From: Lyngbya sp. HA4199-MV5
Lineage (GTDB): Bacteria; Cyanobacteriota; Cyanobacteriia; Leptolyngbyales; Leptolyngbyaceae
Length of the DNA: 64,000 nt
Direction: 5' to 3'
NCBI GenBank assembly: GCA_019359375.1
Contig: JAHHHL010000025.1
Coordinates: 1 to 64,000, forward strand
Shown here: positions 26,717 through 37,500 of the stretch, in pieces
Position numbering within the stretch: position 1 is the first letter of the stretch
Layout: each line of letters begins with the position of its first letter
The notes under the pieces: generated by a model
The model's input: only the letters and a program-made list of their open reading frames with translations
What the model was told of the DNA's origin: nothing
Databases searched by the model: none
Translations under genes and position numbers: made by a program

Positions 26717-28351
26717 TTACGAGGCGGGTGGTGCAGATGTCTGCTTCCGAATAGGCAGTAGCACATTGAACGTTGAGCCTTCGCCCGGTTTGCTTTTAAC
26801 CGAGATTGAGCCGCCACAGTGAAGCAGTAGTTGCTGCACGATCGTCAGCCCTAACCCTGCACCGCTGGCATCCTCTAACGTGGATTGTCGCACACGGTAG
26901 AAGCGGTCAAAGATTTTGGGTAGTTCACCGGGAGCCATCCCCACGCCTGTATCTCGCACTTCCAGATTGACATAGCTACCCTGCTGCTTGGCACGTACCC
27001 AGACCTGTCCGCCACTGGGCGTAAATTTGATGCCGTTGTGTAAGAGGTTAATCACGATCTGCTTGAGCCAGTTGCCCATGCAGGCGATCGCGGGCAAATC
27101 TTCGGGTGCCATATACACCAGCTTGATGCCCTTCTCTTCGGCTAGCGGTTGATAGGTACTCACCACCCCTGGCACAATATCCGAAACGCGAATGGACTGA
27201 AGCACCGCAGGGTTCACTGCCTGATCCAACTGCACCAGATCGAGCAGGCTGGTAATGAGCGAACTCTGGCGATCGCATTCTTTTGCAATGAGATCCATGT
27301 AGCGTTGCCGCTGCGGTGGCTTTAAATTGGGCGAATTCAGCAACGAAAGTGCCGTCTTAATCGTGGTCAGGGGTGTCCGCAACTCCTGCCCAACGGTATT
27401 GATAAAGTCAGCCTTTGCTTGCAGGGCGTTGGTCAACTCTTCTTTTTGCAACTGAAGGATTTCTACCAGATCCGCCTGCCGCCGATAGATTGCATTGCGC
27501 TGCAACACCTCTTCCTGCCGCTGGATCTGCTTTATAAAAAGCTGCCCCCAACTGGTCGGGTCAGGCGTTGTGTCAGGCATGGTGCTCATCACCTGTTGCC
27601 ATTGTGCGACGGCTTCAGTTAAGGATACGGCTGGTAGAATGCTGGCATCAACCGTTGCCGATCGCCCCATTGTCTTTGTCTGCTCTAAACCACTCACAAC
27701 CCGCTGTATCAGGCTGCCGTCAAACGAGGACAGAATCAGCAAGTGTTGTCGCCGCTCCTGGCTGTCTTCGATCGCGCCCGCGAGAGACAAATCCACCAGT
27801 GCCGCATTGGCTTCGACAGTGCTGGGTTCAGGCGCTTTTGCCAGTTGCGCCGATCGGGGACGGTGAGCCAGCACGCACCCCTGGAATTGCGCTGTCCAGA
27901 CCAGCAAGAAGTACTCTCGGCGTAGACAACTCTCCGGATCAAGCAGAATTTCTAACCATGCAGGGGCAGTCGCTTCAGCTTCAGCCAGGTTATCGGTGGA
28001 TGTTGCTATGGATGGGGCTGGTGCGATCGCCGCTGCACGGGTGCTGGGCTGGATACTGGAATTATCTGCACTCGCGCTATCTGTGCTGTCATCCCGATAG
28101 TCTTTGAAAACGTAGATTGCTTTTGACACGCTCTCCAACGCGCTGTAGCGTTCCAGTTCTGTTTGCCAAACCACGCCTCTGGGTAGCTTTGCCCACACGA
28201 TCGCAGGCAGCTCGCGCTCGGTGAGAAGATCAATCAGCGCACTAAAGACCGATCTCAGCGTTGCGGGACTCACCTGAAGAATGGAAAGCGCTGGATCTGT
28301 CTCAAGCGCTAACTCATAGAGCGATAGATCTGAGGCGGGTGTTGAAGTCAT
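26717..28351 (-). CDS. DICT-domain histidine kinase lacking the phospho-acceptor histidine
   Basis: 544 residues. The N-terminal ~90-residue DICT sensory domain (SLYELALETDPALSILQVSPATL) is followed by a variable region and a coiled coil. The dimerisation helix reads FINTVGQELRTPLTTIKTA; the usual H-E-L-R-T-P histidine is Gln322 (codon CAG, 27386-27388). The ATP-binding domain is intact (NLLHNGIKFTP, RDTGVGMAPGE, GAGLGLTIVQQ). It may be a pseudo-kinase, a phosphatase-only regulator or a heterodimer partner. No response regulator is adjacent. The DICT call rests on the N-terminal pattern. Confidence 0.85.
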   Translation of the reverse strand: MTSTPASDLSLYELALETDPALSILQVSPATLRSVFSALIDLLTERELPAIVWAKLPRGVVWQTELERYSALESVSKAIYVFKDYRDDSTDSASADNSSIQPSTRAAAIAPAPSIATSTDNLAEAEATAPAWLEILLDPESCLRREYFLLVWTAQFQGCVLAHRPRSAQLAKAPEPSTVEANAALVDLSLAGAIEDSQERRQHLLILSSFDGSLIQRVVSGLEQTKTMGRSATVDASILPAVSLTEAVAQWQQVMSTMPDTTPDPTSWGQLFIKQIQRQEEVLQRNAIYRRQADLVEILQLQKEELTNALQAKADFINTVGQELRTPLTTIKTALSLLNSPNLKPPQRQRYMDLIAKECDRQSSLITSLLDLVQLDQAVNPAVLQSIRVSDIVPGVVSTYQPLAEEKGIKLVYMAPEDLPAIACMGNWLKQIVINLLHNGIKFTPSGGQVWVRAKQQGSYVNLEVRDTGVGMAPGELPKIFDRFYRVRQSTLEDASGAGLGLTIVQQLLLHCGGSISVKSKPGEGSTFNVLLPIRKQTSAPPAS

Positions 28352-28704
28352 GAGTGTAGGGCGAAACAGTTGAGCACGGCTCTCAGGTTTTGTGCGGGAC
28401 GCTGTGAAGTCTCAATCGCTGGTGAGATGGGACTGGTGAAATAGATTGGCGGCTGATGGGCGATCGACGCTGCTCCCTCTCGAAGCAATTCTATCAAGCT
28501 CAGAGAAATGTGGCAGTGATCTCTCCAGTCCCTCCGTCTGAGTCACAGCTCATCCGCATTGCTGGAAACGCTTCTTTTTGATAACTGATGCGTGGAACGT
28601 GAGTTCCCCGCCTTCTGATTCAAGCTCAGCCCAAAAACTACCCGATCGAGACGTTAGGGATCTTTGCGTAAGCTCTACGAGAAAGTGCCCTCTCATAACA
28701 GCGT
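28352..28704. other. 353-bp intergenic region
   Basis: Between two minus-strand genes. It should contain the promoter of the DICT kinase gene and the 3' end of the Uma2 transcript. I see no repeat, RNA or coding frame worth reporting. Confidence 0.4.
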
Positions 28705-29430
28705 TTAGCTTTCTGGGTCAATGCCAGCGGCGCGGAGTTGGGCAGCAAGGCGATCGGCTCTTTGCCGTTGTTGCTCTGCTTGCTCTTGTAACAACGCGGC
28801 TTTCTCAACGCCCCATAGCAGCAGATTGCCATCCTCATCCCACCAGCGCAACCAGTTTCCAGTACGATTTTCGCGTGTACCCTGCCAAACGCCCAAAAAC
28901 AGGTTCATTTGCGCGATCCAATAGCGGTTATTGGCATCAGGTGTGCTCAACTGGTAGCGCCCCGCGTCGTTCAGGTGATAGACCTCCAGCACACCTGTAT
29001 CTAGCGCAAAAATGACGTAGGTGGGCACAGCTAGAATTTGTTCGTAAAACAACCATTTGCCGGGTGGATGGGTCGGTTTCACCGAATATTCGCCGCCATC
29101 CATCGCCGATAAAAACTCTATCACCACAGCGGGAATGTCGCCCTGAAGCTGCGGCGTGTAGCTGCGATCGACCTCAGTTCGCGGCACCCGAATGGCTGGA
29201 ATATACGACCAATCCGGCGCTTTGACAACAATCTTTTCGTTGACTGTGGCACAGATGCCGTAGTTCGTGGTCGTCAATGCATTCGCAGGCAGTTTACCGT
29301 TCAGTTGCAGGCTCTCGCTTAGAGCGGCGGCTAGTAAGGGCTGATTGATGTTATCCACCGGGTCATCGTCTAAGACAAAATCATCGGGCAGTTTTTCCCA
29401 GGTAATGGCAAGGGTGGGAGACGTGACCAT
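28705..29430 (-). CDS. Uma2 family (DUF820) putative endonuclease-fold protein
   Basis: 241 residues from the ATG at 29430. The core has KAPDWSYIPAIRVPR, AVVIEFLSAMDGGEYS, GKWLFYEQILAVPTYVIF and DTGVLEVYHLNDAGRYQL, the usual layout of the PD-(D/E)XK-like Uma2 fold. The C-terminal Gln/Arg-rich helix (EQAEQQRQRADRLAAQLRAAGID) is also typical of cyanobacterial paralogues. Uma2 proteins are numerous in cyanobacteria and their cellular role is unclear. An upstream in-frame ATG at 29466 borders a heptamer tract and I did not use it. Confidence 0.88.
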   Translation of the reverse strand: MVTSPTLAITWEKLPDDFVLDDDPVDNINQPLLAAALSESLQLNGKLPANALTTTNYGICATVNEKIVVKAPDWSYIPAIRVPRTEVDRSYTPQLQGDIPAVVIEFLSAMDGGEYSVKPTHPPGKWLFYEQILAVPTYVIFALDTGVLEVYHLNDAGRYQLSTPDANNRYWIAQMNLFLGVWQGTRENRTGNWLRWWDEDGNLLLWGVEKAALLQEQAEQQRQRADRLAAQLRAAGIDPES

Positions 29431-29465
29431 GAGTGGTGCCGTTAATAGAATGTTATGGACTGTCA

Positions 29466-29560
29466 AGAAAGGAGGCAGGAGGCAGAGGGCAGAAGGATGA
29501 AGGCTGTAGCTTGCTTCTCGAAGGTTAGGCTAAAAGAAGGTTGAAGGCTAAAGGCTGATT
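29466..29560. repeat. Heptamer tract upstream of Uma2 gene
   Basis: GGAGGCAGAGGGCAGAAGG followed by GGCTAAA-like units. It lies between the Uma2 gene and the SPFH gene. Confidence 0.75.
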
Positions 29561-29677
29561 CCTCACCCTTACTCCGTATTGCTGACAACGACTAAGACAA
29601 GCGGCAGCAGATAACCTTTGCAACTCTGCCAAGATCTCTCAACTGTCTGCTTCATCGACTTGTTATGTCGCGCCGCA

Positions 29678-31039
29678 CTACACTGGAATTCCTAGGGCTT
29701 TTAAGATTAGTGGTAACAACTTACTACACGCCTCAACTATCTTGGCTGTGTCGGGCAAACCTTTCAACGTTGCCTCAAACATTTTCCTTGCCTTTCGTAT
29801 CAGTCCTTCTCGTTTCTCAGGTTCAGGTGCTTGTTTGGCTTCGGCTAAAGCTTTTACCTGCTCGAGTAAATCTGCTTTGTCCTCAGTTGACAATTCCGTT
29901 TCCTCTTCAATAGCTTTTTGAAGTTGAATCAGTAATTCCTTGATTCCTATCTGATCAGAGGGTGGATCAGATGGTAGTTGGTTGATTGTGCTAATGACCT
30001 GACCGCTAATGTCCATTTCGCCTAAATTCAAAGCTTGACCACTAGCTGTAAAATCTTTACCAACACTACCTAATTCAATTTTGCGACTTTGATCATGCTC
30101 CATATATGCACTCTTCGCAACAAGATCATTGAGGTTATTTAAGGTTATATTAATCTCTTTCGAGGAAGATGTCATTAGTGTTTGTAGTTGTCCTTGAATT
30201 TGCTGAAACATACTTTTAATATCTTCTTTGAACTTTTCTTCTGTTCCTGAATAGGTTCGTTCAAATTTGGTGTTATCCATTTCATTTTTGTAAAAGCCAT
30301 AGGAAATCAAGAAATCACTTCGGATTCTATCCTGATCAATCTCAGGAGGAAAGATTTTTATCTTTACTAATGTTCGAGCTTTAATCCCCTCATCTAATAA
30401 TTTCCAGTCCTGGGTTATTACCTCAACTTTTTTTGAAACAGAAAGTTTTTCTATAGCTTGATTGTAAGCCAGCCAATTAATTTCACCGGGTAGCTCAACG
30501 TTAAGTGAATCTGACTCAATGTCAAAGGGTGATTTTAATTCTAAATCAGAGACATCTATATCTCGTATTTCTATCCGTAAAACCTTAACTCCCCAAGATT
30601 CAGTTGCTTGATATAACTCATGTAAAAGAGCTTTGTTAACTTTATTTCTTGAAAATTCAAGTTCACTCAAGCTCAGATTAGCTATTTCTTGTCTAATGCT
30701 CGTAATTGTAATGTTAGTTATCGCCTCTTCTAAATCTTCAACTGCATAGTAGGCTCTTCTAACATCTAAAATTCGCCAGTATATGATTGCATGTACTCTT
30801 ATTCGGATATTATCCTTTGTGATTGCAATTTGAGGAGCTACATCAAGCAGTTGTTCTCTAACTGATTCTACTAAAACTGTATCAACAAACGGAACAATAA
30901 AATTCATCCCAGGCTTGAGCGTTCGTCGATATTGTCCATATCTTTCTACAATGCCTTCAGTACCTTGGTTAACAATCTTAGTGGAACCAAATGTATAGCC
31001 AACAATTGCCAAGGCGAGGGCAGCAAGAAGTGATTCCAT
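29678..31039 (-). CDS. SPFH/band-7 (stomatin-like) protein with C-terminal helical module
   Basis: 453 residues. An N-terminal membrane helix (LLAALALAIVGYTFG) leads into an SPFH domain (~25-200: GTEGIVERYGQYRRTLKPGM, IRIRVHAIIYWRILD, WGVKVLRIEIRDID). A middle region (~200-340) is charged and helical. The C-terminal ~110 residues (QLQKAIEEETELSTEDKADL, EACSKLLPLILKALGI) resemble a helical module I recall at the ends of cyanobacterial conflict-type proteins. The gene is AT-rich with no CGATCG site, unlike its neighbours, which suggests transfer. It probably forms a membrane scaffold; the partner and trigger are unknown. Confidence 0.85.
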   Translation of the reverse strand: MESLLAALALAIVGYTFGSTKIVNQGTEGIVERYGQYRRTLKPGMNFIVPFVDTVLVESVREQLLDVAPQIAITKDNIRIRVHAIIYWRILDVRRAYYAVEDLEEAITNITITSIRQEIANLSLSELEFSRNKVNKALLHELYQATESWGVKVLRIEIRDIDVSDLELKSPFDIESDSLNVELPGEINWLAYNQAIEKLSVSKKVEVITQDWKLLDEGIKARTLVKIKIFPPEIDQDRIRSDFLISYGFYKNEMDNTKFERTYSGTEEKFKEDIKSMFQQIQGQLQTLMTSSSKEINITLNNLNDLVAKSAYMEHDQSRKIELGSVGKDFTASGQALNLGEMDISGQVISTINQLPSDPPSDQIGIKELLIQLQKAIEEETELSTEDKADLLEQVKALAEAKQAPEPEKREGLIRKARKMFEATLKGLPDTAKIVEACSKLLPLILKALGIPV

Positions 31040-31319
31040 GAATATACGACCAGACGAGACCGGGAAATAAGGTTACTGAAATCTTAGCCCTTATATCAGA
31101 GGTGTTCGAGGTGTTGGGTATAGCTCTACCTTTGACCGGACAATTCCGCGTGGATTTTAGACTCCGCCACCTAACCCTCAGCACCAGTAATGAGAAATTT
31201 AGAAAAATTCACAAATTGGAATAGCGCCCTTTAGAGAATCTACCACTTACGTCCCACTGATGACTTAGTGACATAACTAATTGCTATCCCAATGCATAAC
31301 GTTAGCTTCTAGCGCGCCC

Positions 31320-34301
31320 TTACTCTGCGCCCTCGATCGGGGCAAAGCCCTGACGCTGAATGTTTTCAGTCACTACGCGGGGTTCCAGGAATTGCAGCAG
31401 GTAATCAGGTCCGCCTGCCTTGGAGCCAACGCCCGATAGCTTGAAGCCACCGAAGGGTTGACGAGCCACGATCGCCCCCGTAATGCCCCGGTTGATATAC
31501 AGATTGCCCACTTCAAAGTCAGTGCGTGCCTGCTCAATGTGCGACGGGGTGCGGGAGTAGAGTCCACCTGTGAGAGCAAACTGTGTGCCGTTGGCGAGAT
31601 CCAGTGCCTCATCGAATGTCTTGGCGCGCATGACAGCGAGAACGGGACCAAAAATCTCTTCGCGGGCGATCGTCGCAGTTGGTGACACATCATGAAAAAT
31701 GACGGGTCCTACAAAGTAGCCACCTTCGGGTGCGGGCATTTCGAGGGCGAGTTCACATTCCTGCCGACCTTTTTCGATGTACTCCAGGATGCGATCGCGG
31801 GCAGCGGCATCAATGACAGGACCCACGCGGGTACTGGGCAGATCGGCACGACCCAGGTTGAGCGATCGGGTTGCCTCCACCAACCGCTGCAAGAACAGGT
31901 CGTAAATCGGCTCCAGCACAATCACCCGTGAACAGGCAGAGCATTTCTGACCGCTGTAACCAAAGGCTGACTGCACGACACCCTGAACAGCTTGATCGAG
32001 ATCGGCGCTTTCATCCACAATGACCGCGTTTTTGCCGCCCATTTCTGCCACGACGCGCTTCAGGTGCTTCTGTCCTGGTTGGAGAATCGCGGCATCGGCA
32101 TAAATCCAACAGCCCACTTCTTGCGAACCCGTGAACGTGATCATGTTGGTGTGTGGATGCTTGACCAGATGCGCGCCCACGGTGGAACCCTTCCCAGGCA
32201 CGTACTGAAACACACCGCTGGGAATGCCTGCTTCAACCAGAATTTCGGTCAGCTTGGCGATGATGACACTCGACGTTTCGGCAGGTTTCAGCAGCACGCA
32301 GTTCCCTGCGACCAGTGCGGCAACAGCCATCCCGGTGGGAATCGCCAGCGGAAAGTTCCAGGGCGAAATGACGACGACAATCCCCAACGGCTGGTAGTGG
32401 TAGCGGTTGGTTTCACCCGGAAAATCGTAGGCAACGCCTGCATCAAGCCGCTCCATTTCGTCAGCGTAGTAACGGCAGAAGTCGATCGCCTCCGATACTT
32501 CCCCATTTGCCTCATTCAGCGGCTTACCTGTTTCAAACAGCATCCAGGCAGCGAGTTCATCCCGGCGATCGGTCATGAGGTCGGCAGCGGTACGAAGAAT
32601 AGCGGCGCGATCGGTTGGGGGAGTGCGTTTCCAGTCGAGCCATGCGTCTTTGGCGGCTGCGATCGCGCGATCGGCTTGCTCCACGCTGATCAGCCCCACC
32701 CGTCCCACCGTTTCACTGACGTTAGAAGGATTCAGCGAATTGATGTGAACGTCCGTCGCCACATACTCACCGTTGATGAACGGCTGATAGGTTTTTCCCA
32801 ATCGTTGCCGCACGGATTGGATTGCTTGCAGGGCACGATCGCGCTGTTCGGCATCAGCGTAGTCAGAATCAGGAGCATTGAGGAAGTGGGGAGTAGGTGG
32901 TGGGGCGTGGAGCGTGGGCAGTAAGGAGCTGGGATTAGGAGGAGCAAGGAGTTCTTCGATCGGACGTTCCTCCAGATTTTGACGCAGGAAGGAACTATTG
33001 GCAGTGTTTTCTAACAATCGACGAATGAGGTAAGACATCCCCGGAATGAGTTCGCCGTAGGGACAATAGACCCGCACACGGTAGCCTTTAGCAACGATCG
33101 CCTTTGCCAATTTGTCCGCCATGCCGTAAAGTACCTGAAGCTCGAAGCGACGAGGCGGAATTTGCAGGGTTTCGGCGATCGCCATTGCGTATGCCTGAGA
33201 GCGAACATTGTGGCTACCGATCGCGGCATACAGATGTTCGTGATTCTCCAGCAGCAGGCGCGTCATGGTTTCAAAGTTGGCATCGGTCGAGGCTTTGTCG
33301 TTGAAAACGGGCTGCTGCCAATCTTTTTGCGCCGTTTTGATGGTTTCTTGATCCCAATAGGCTCCTTTCACCAGACGGACGGTGAGCGGGGTTCCCCGTT
33401 CTTTTGCCCAGGCAATCAGTTCTTTCAGATCCTGTTCACTGTCGCGCAGATATGCCTGGAGCGTTACGCCCACATCGGTACGGGTGCGAAACTCGTCTTC
33501 CAGCAGCAGCGACTTGAGAATCGCCAGCGTCGAGTCTTTGTAGGCGTACTGCTCCATGTCGAAATGAACCGCAGCACCCAGTTCTTTGGCACGACGCAGC
33601 AGCAGGCGAATGGAATGGCTGACCCGATCGCGGCTCCCTTCCACATCTAAGGGATCAAACTGAGAATAGAAGGCGGTCAGCTTGACGGAGACTTGTGCTT
33701 TGGGTAAGGTCTCGCCGTCTGCCTGATCGATCTGGGGTACGGTTGACCAGCTTTTGGCAGCATTCGTTAACTGCTCCATGAGTTCCAGGTAGCGATCGAA
33801 GTAGGATTGCGCCTCAGCTTCAGTGATGACGGCCTCGCCCAACAAATCCACAGTGAAGGTCATCTTATCTTTTCGCAGGCGCTCGATCGTCTTCAGCACT
33901 TGCTGGATGCTTTCGCCTGCAATGTACTTATGCGCCAAAGTCTCAACAGCCGTCGAAATGGTGGTTGCTGCTAGTTGTCCGGGTACAGAGTCGGCGTTGG
34001 CAAAGTTGAGCATTCCTTTCAGCGCGGCGGGTAGCTCGACAGTGGCATCACCCAGATATTCTTGAAGGTGGCGGGCAATTTCGGCTTTGCTGCGGAGGGA
34101 GGGCAGACAGTCAATGAAGCGAAACAACTGCACCCGCAAGCCAGGATTGCCCATTGTCCACGCCAGCAGTTTGTCATCCCATCGCATCTGGTCGCGCATT
34201 TGGGCGAAGAAGGAGCGGTTTTCGCGGGTAGCGCTGAGCAACTGACGGGCGATCGCCTGGGTTTGAGCTTCGTAGCGATCGGTAGAAATTTGTGCGACCA
34301 C
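31320..34301 (-). CDS. putA: Bifunctional proline dehydrogenase / 1-pyrroline-5-carboxylate dehydrogenase
   Basis: 993 residues catalysing proline to glutamate. The FAD-dependent PRODH barrel (~60-455) shows VSVKLTAFYSQFDP, FDMEQYAYKDSTLAIL, RLVKGAYWDQET and a final YCPYGELIPGMSYLIRRLLEN. A Pro/Ser/Thr-rich linker (~455-490, PTLHAPPPTPHF) is read from a heptamer tract. The aldehyde dehydrogenase half (~495-985) has PWNFPLAIPTG, VAEMGGKNAV (general base Glu) and GYSGQKCSACSRV (nucleophile Cys). There is no N-terminal ribbon-helix-helix domain, so it is an enzyme only. It stands alone on the minus strand. Confidence 0.96.
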   Translation of the reverse strand: MVAQISTDRYEAQTQAIARQLLSATRENRSFFAQMRDQMRWDDKLLAWTMGNPGLRVQLFRFIDCLPSLRSKAEIARHLQEYLGDATVELPAALKGMLNFANADSVPGQLAATTISTAVETLAHKYIAGESIQQVLKTIERLRKDKMTFTVDLLGEAVITEAEAQSYFDRYLELMEQLTNAAKSWSTVPQIDQADGETLPKAQVSVKLTAFYSQFDPLDVEGSRDRVSHSIRLLLRRAKELGAAVHFDMEQYAYKDSTLAILKSLLLEDEFRTRTDVGVTLQAYLRDSEQDLKELIAWAKERGTPLTVRLVKGAYWDQETIKTAQKDWQQPVFNDKASTDANFETMTRLLLENHEHLYAAIGSHNVRSQAYAMAIAETLQIPPRRFELQVLYGMADKLAKAIVAKGYRVRVYCPYGELIPGMSYLIRRLLENTANSSFLRQNLEERPIEELLAPPNPSSLLPTLHAPPPTPHFLNAPDSDYADAEQRDRALQAIQSVRQRLGKTYQPFINGEYVATDVHINSLNPSNVSETVGRVGLISVEQADRAIAAAKDAWLDWKRTPPTDRAAILRTAADLMTDRRDELAAWMLFETGKPLNEANGEVSEAIDFCRYYADEMERLDAGVAYDFPGETNRYHYQPLGIVVVISPWNFPLAIPTGMAVAALVAGNCVLLKPAETSSVIIAKLTEILVEAGIPSGVFQYVPGKGSTVGAHLVKHPHTNMITFTGSQEVGCWIYADAAILQPGQKHLKRVVAEMGGKNAVIVDESADLDQAVQGVVQSAFGYSGQKCSACSRVIVLEPIYDLFLQRLVEATRSLNLGRADLPSTRVGPVIDAAARDRILEYIEKGRQECELALEMPAPEGGYFVGPVIFHDVSPTATIAREEIFGPVLAVMRAKTFDEALDLANGTQFALTGGLYSRTPSHIEQARTDFEVGNLYINRGITGAIVARQPFGGFKLSGVGSKAGGPDYLLQFLEPRVVTENIQRQGFAPIEGAE
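32885..32945. repeat. Heptamer-derived linker inside putA
   Basis: GGGGAGTAGGTGGTGGGG-like units (plus strand) encode the Pro-rich linker between the two enzyme domains on the minus strand. More degenerate than other tracts. Confidence 0.6.
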
Positions 34302-34541
34302 AGCAATGAACTCCTATCAAAGATCGGCGAACAATCCGTGCGACCGGATGCTGCAAACGGTCTAGCGGCGGGAGGATTCAGCCTATAGAACCTATCTATT
34401 GTAACGTCGATTGCCGTTGCTCAAGCGCGGTTGTCATGAGGAGGGCGCGTTTGTCAGGAAGCGCAAAGAAACGGATGGGATGGGATGTGTCGTTAAGACG
34501 CAGAGTCCGCAGAAATCGTCACACCTCAGCGATCATCGACG

Positions 34542-37500
34542 CTATTGAGTTTTTGGCACGCTGGACACCGTTTGGGGTTGATGCGCCTGCAAAAATTGGG
34601 TGGCGGCGGCGGCGGGCATAGGATGGCTAAAGAGATAGCCCTGCATTTCTTCGCAGTGGCGCGATCGCAAATAATCGACCTGTGCCTGGGTTTCTACCCC
34701 TTCAGCTACCACGTTGAGGTTGAGTCCGCGTCCCAGGGCAATGACGGCATCGGCGATCGCGGCATCGCTAGGGTCAGTCGTCAGTTCGTGGACAAAGGAT
34801 TGATCCAGCTTGATTGTGGTGAGGGGAAAGCGCTTCAGGTAGCCCAGCGATGAGTAGCCTGTGCCAAAATCATCCATTGAAATGTGAACTCCCATTGTTC
34901 GCAGCGACTCCAGCATGGCGATCGTGAACGCTACATTCTGCATCGCTGTGGTTTCGGTAATTTCCAGTTCTAACGAGTTGGGAGACAGGTGCGACTCTGC
35001 CAGCAGTTGGGTAATAGTTTCAACCAAATCGGGCTGCTGAAATTGTCTGGCTGAAAGATTAACCGCCATACGGAGTGGGGCTAAACCAGCGCTCTGCCAG
35101 GTCTTATTTTGAGCACAAGCCGTGCGTAATACCCATTCCCCAATAGCAACAATTAAGCCATTTTCTTCTGCGAGGGAGATGAAAATACTGGGGGGCACCA
35201 ACCCCAGTTCTGGATGCTGCCAGCGGAGCAATGCTTCCATCCCCGTGATTTCTCCTGTGCTGACATTGACCTGTGGCTGGTAGTGCAGCACAAATTCCTG
35301 CCGCTCCAGGGCATGGTGAAGGCTGCTTTCCAGCGCCAGTAGCTCGGATGCCTGGGAGTTGATGGCAGGCGTGTAAATCTGGTAGCCGTTGCGCCCTTGC
35401 TCTTTGACGCGATAAAGGGCAGCATCGGCGTTTTTGAGAAGCGTCTGGGCATCGTCACCATCATGAGGATAGAGGGCAATGCCAATGCTGGTGCTGATGT
35501 ACAGTTCGTGTGTCTCCAGGTAAAAGGCGGGCTTGAGTGCTTCGTTAATGCGCTGAGCGGCTTTGGCGGCATCTTCCGCCGTGCTAATTTGGGGCAGCAG
35601 GAGGGTGAATTCGTCTCCTCCCCAACGGGAGATCGTGTCCCCTTCTCGCATACAGTCTGAAAGGCGAAGGGCGACTGACTGGAGCAGCAAATCACCGATC
35701 GCGTGCCCCAGGGTGTCGTTGATGGTTTTGAAGCGATCCAGATCCAGGAACATCACTGCCAGCATGGTTTTTGTGCGGTGGGCGTTTGCCAGGGCGAGTG
35801 GGAGGCGATCGTTAAACAGCATCCGGTTGGGCAACCCCGTGAGCAAGTCGTGAAATGCCTGATAGCGAATGGTGGCTTCTGCTTGCTGGCGTTTGAGCGT
35901 ACCACCAATGCTACCAGCCATCGCAACTAAGCTCGACTCTTCATTGCCTGACCAGCGCCGTTTGGTTCTACAGTCATCAAAGCCGATAAAGCCCCAAAAC
36001 TCGCTATCAATCAAAATCGGCACCAGCAGTACCGAAAGAATGTGATCGCATTGCATCACCTGCTGTTTGGGTGCGGTAAAGTCGTCGATGATGCCGCCGA
36101 CCGAGTGACCGATGGCGAGTGCATCGTACCAGCCAGCCAAACTGGGTGTACTGTACGGCTGGTTTTGCCAATGCGGTTGCTGAATGGTAGGCGCAATGAA
36201 CTCTCGCGTCCACTCGTACCGCATGCTGGTGACGAGTTCATCAGTTTTGGGATGAGCATGGTTTTGGTAAATATAGACACGATCGACCCCGGTAGAGTGT
36301 CCCAGGGTTTCGAGCACTTTTGCGATCGCGGCTTCATAGTCAGTATCTGTCAACAAATAGGTCATAGCAGTCGCCATGCCTTCTAGCAGTCGATCGCGCT
36401 TGAGCAGCTCGGACTCTGCCTGCTTGCGTTTAGTGATATCTTCGACCGTGCCTTCGTACCCCAGCAGACAGCCGTTTGCGTCACGCAACGCACGCGCATT
36501 CTCAGAAATCCAGATAACGCTGCCATCTTTGCGGTAAACCTGCGACTCAAAGTCCAGCACGGCATCCTGTGCCTGGAGCAGGCGACTAAACTCGTCTCGA
36601 CGCTGAGGATCGACGTAAAGCTGGTGCCGAATATCCGTGAGCGACACCATCAATTCTTGGGGCGAGTCGTAACCGTAGAGCTTTGCCAGCATGGAGTTGG
36701 CGGTGAGATAGTGACCTTGGGGCGTGGTTTGAAAGATACCTGCCACCGCGTTTTCAAAAATGCTCCGATATTTCTCTTCTGCCTGCTTCAGGGCGGCTTC
36801 GTGGCGTTTGCGATCGACTTCGTGGCGCTTGCGATCGCTCACATCACGACACACACACAGCAACCCTTCATCGTCGAGTAACGTCACAGAAACTTCTTCT
36901 GTAAAGGTGCTACCGTCTCGCCGAGTGGCGGTGGCTTCACCATGCCAGCGTCCCTGTTGCTGCAACACGGGCAGAATCTCAGCTTCATAGCGCTGAGCCT
37001 CAATGGGATCGTAGAGCATCCGCCAATGGTTACCTAACAACGCGCTGGCTTCGTACCCAAAAAACTGGGCGTGCGCCTGGTTCATATAGACAAATTCACC
37101 GCTGGCGTTGAGTACGGCAATGCCCTCGGTGCAGGCTTCGATCGCCGCTAGCTGAAGACGAATCACTTCTTCTGCCTGTAGCCGCTCTGTGATATCGTCG
37201 ATGGTGCCCAGTACCCCAATCGCACGACCGTCCGCATCGCGAATGGGAATTTTATTTGCCTGAGTCCAGTTGGGGCGACCGTTGGCGATCGTGTTCTGCT
37301 CGATGAGGTTCAAAAGGGGAGTACCAGAGCGAATCACTTGCTGGTCTTGCTGCTGAAACTGGTCTGCAAGGGTAGAACTGTAAGGCAAGTCATGATCTGT
37401 TTTGCCAACGACCGTCGTGACTGCATCCAGATTGAGATTATCGGCAAACTGTTTGTTACAGCCCTGGTACACCGAGTGGGTGTCTTTCCAAAAGATGGCA

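Noticed and set aside
31992..32924. 310-codon plus-strand frame opposite putA
   Set aside because: It is the complementary strand of the conserved aldehyde dehydrogenase domain; GC-rich codon bias produces long antisense frames. No family resemblance.
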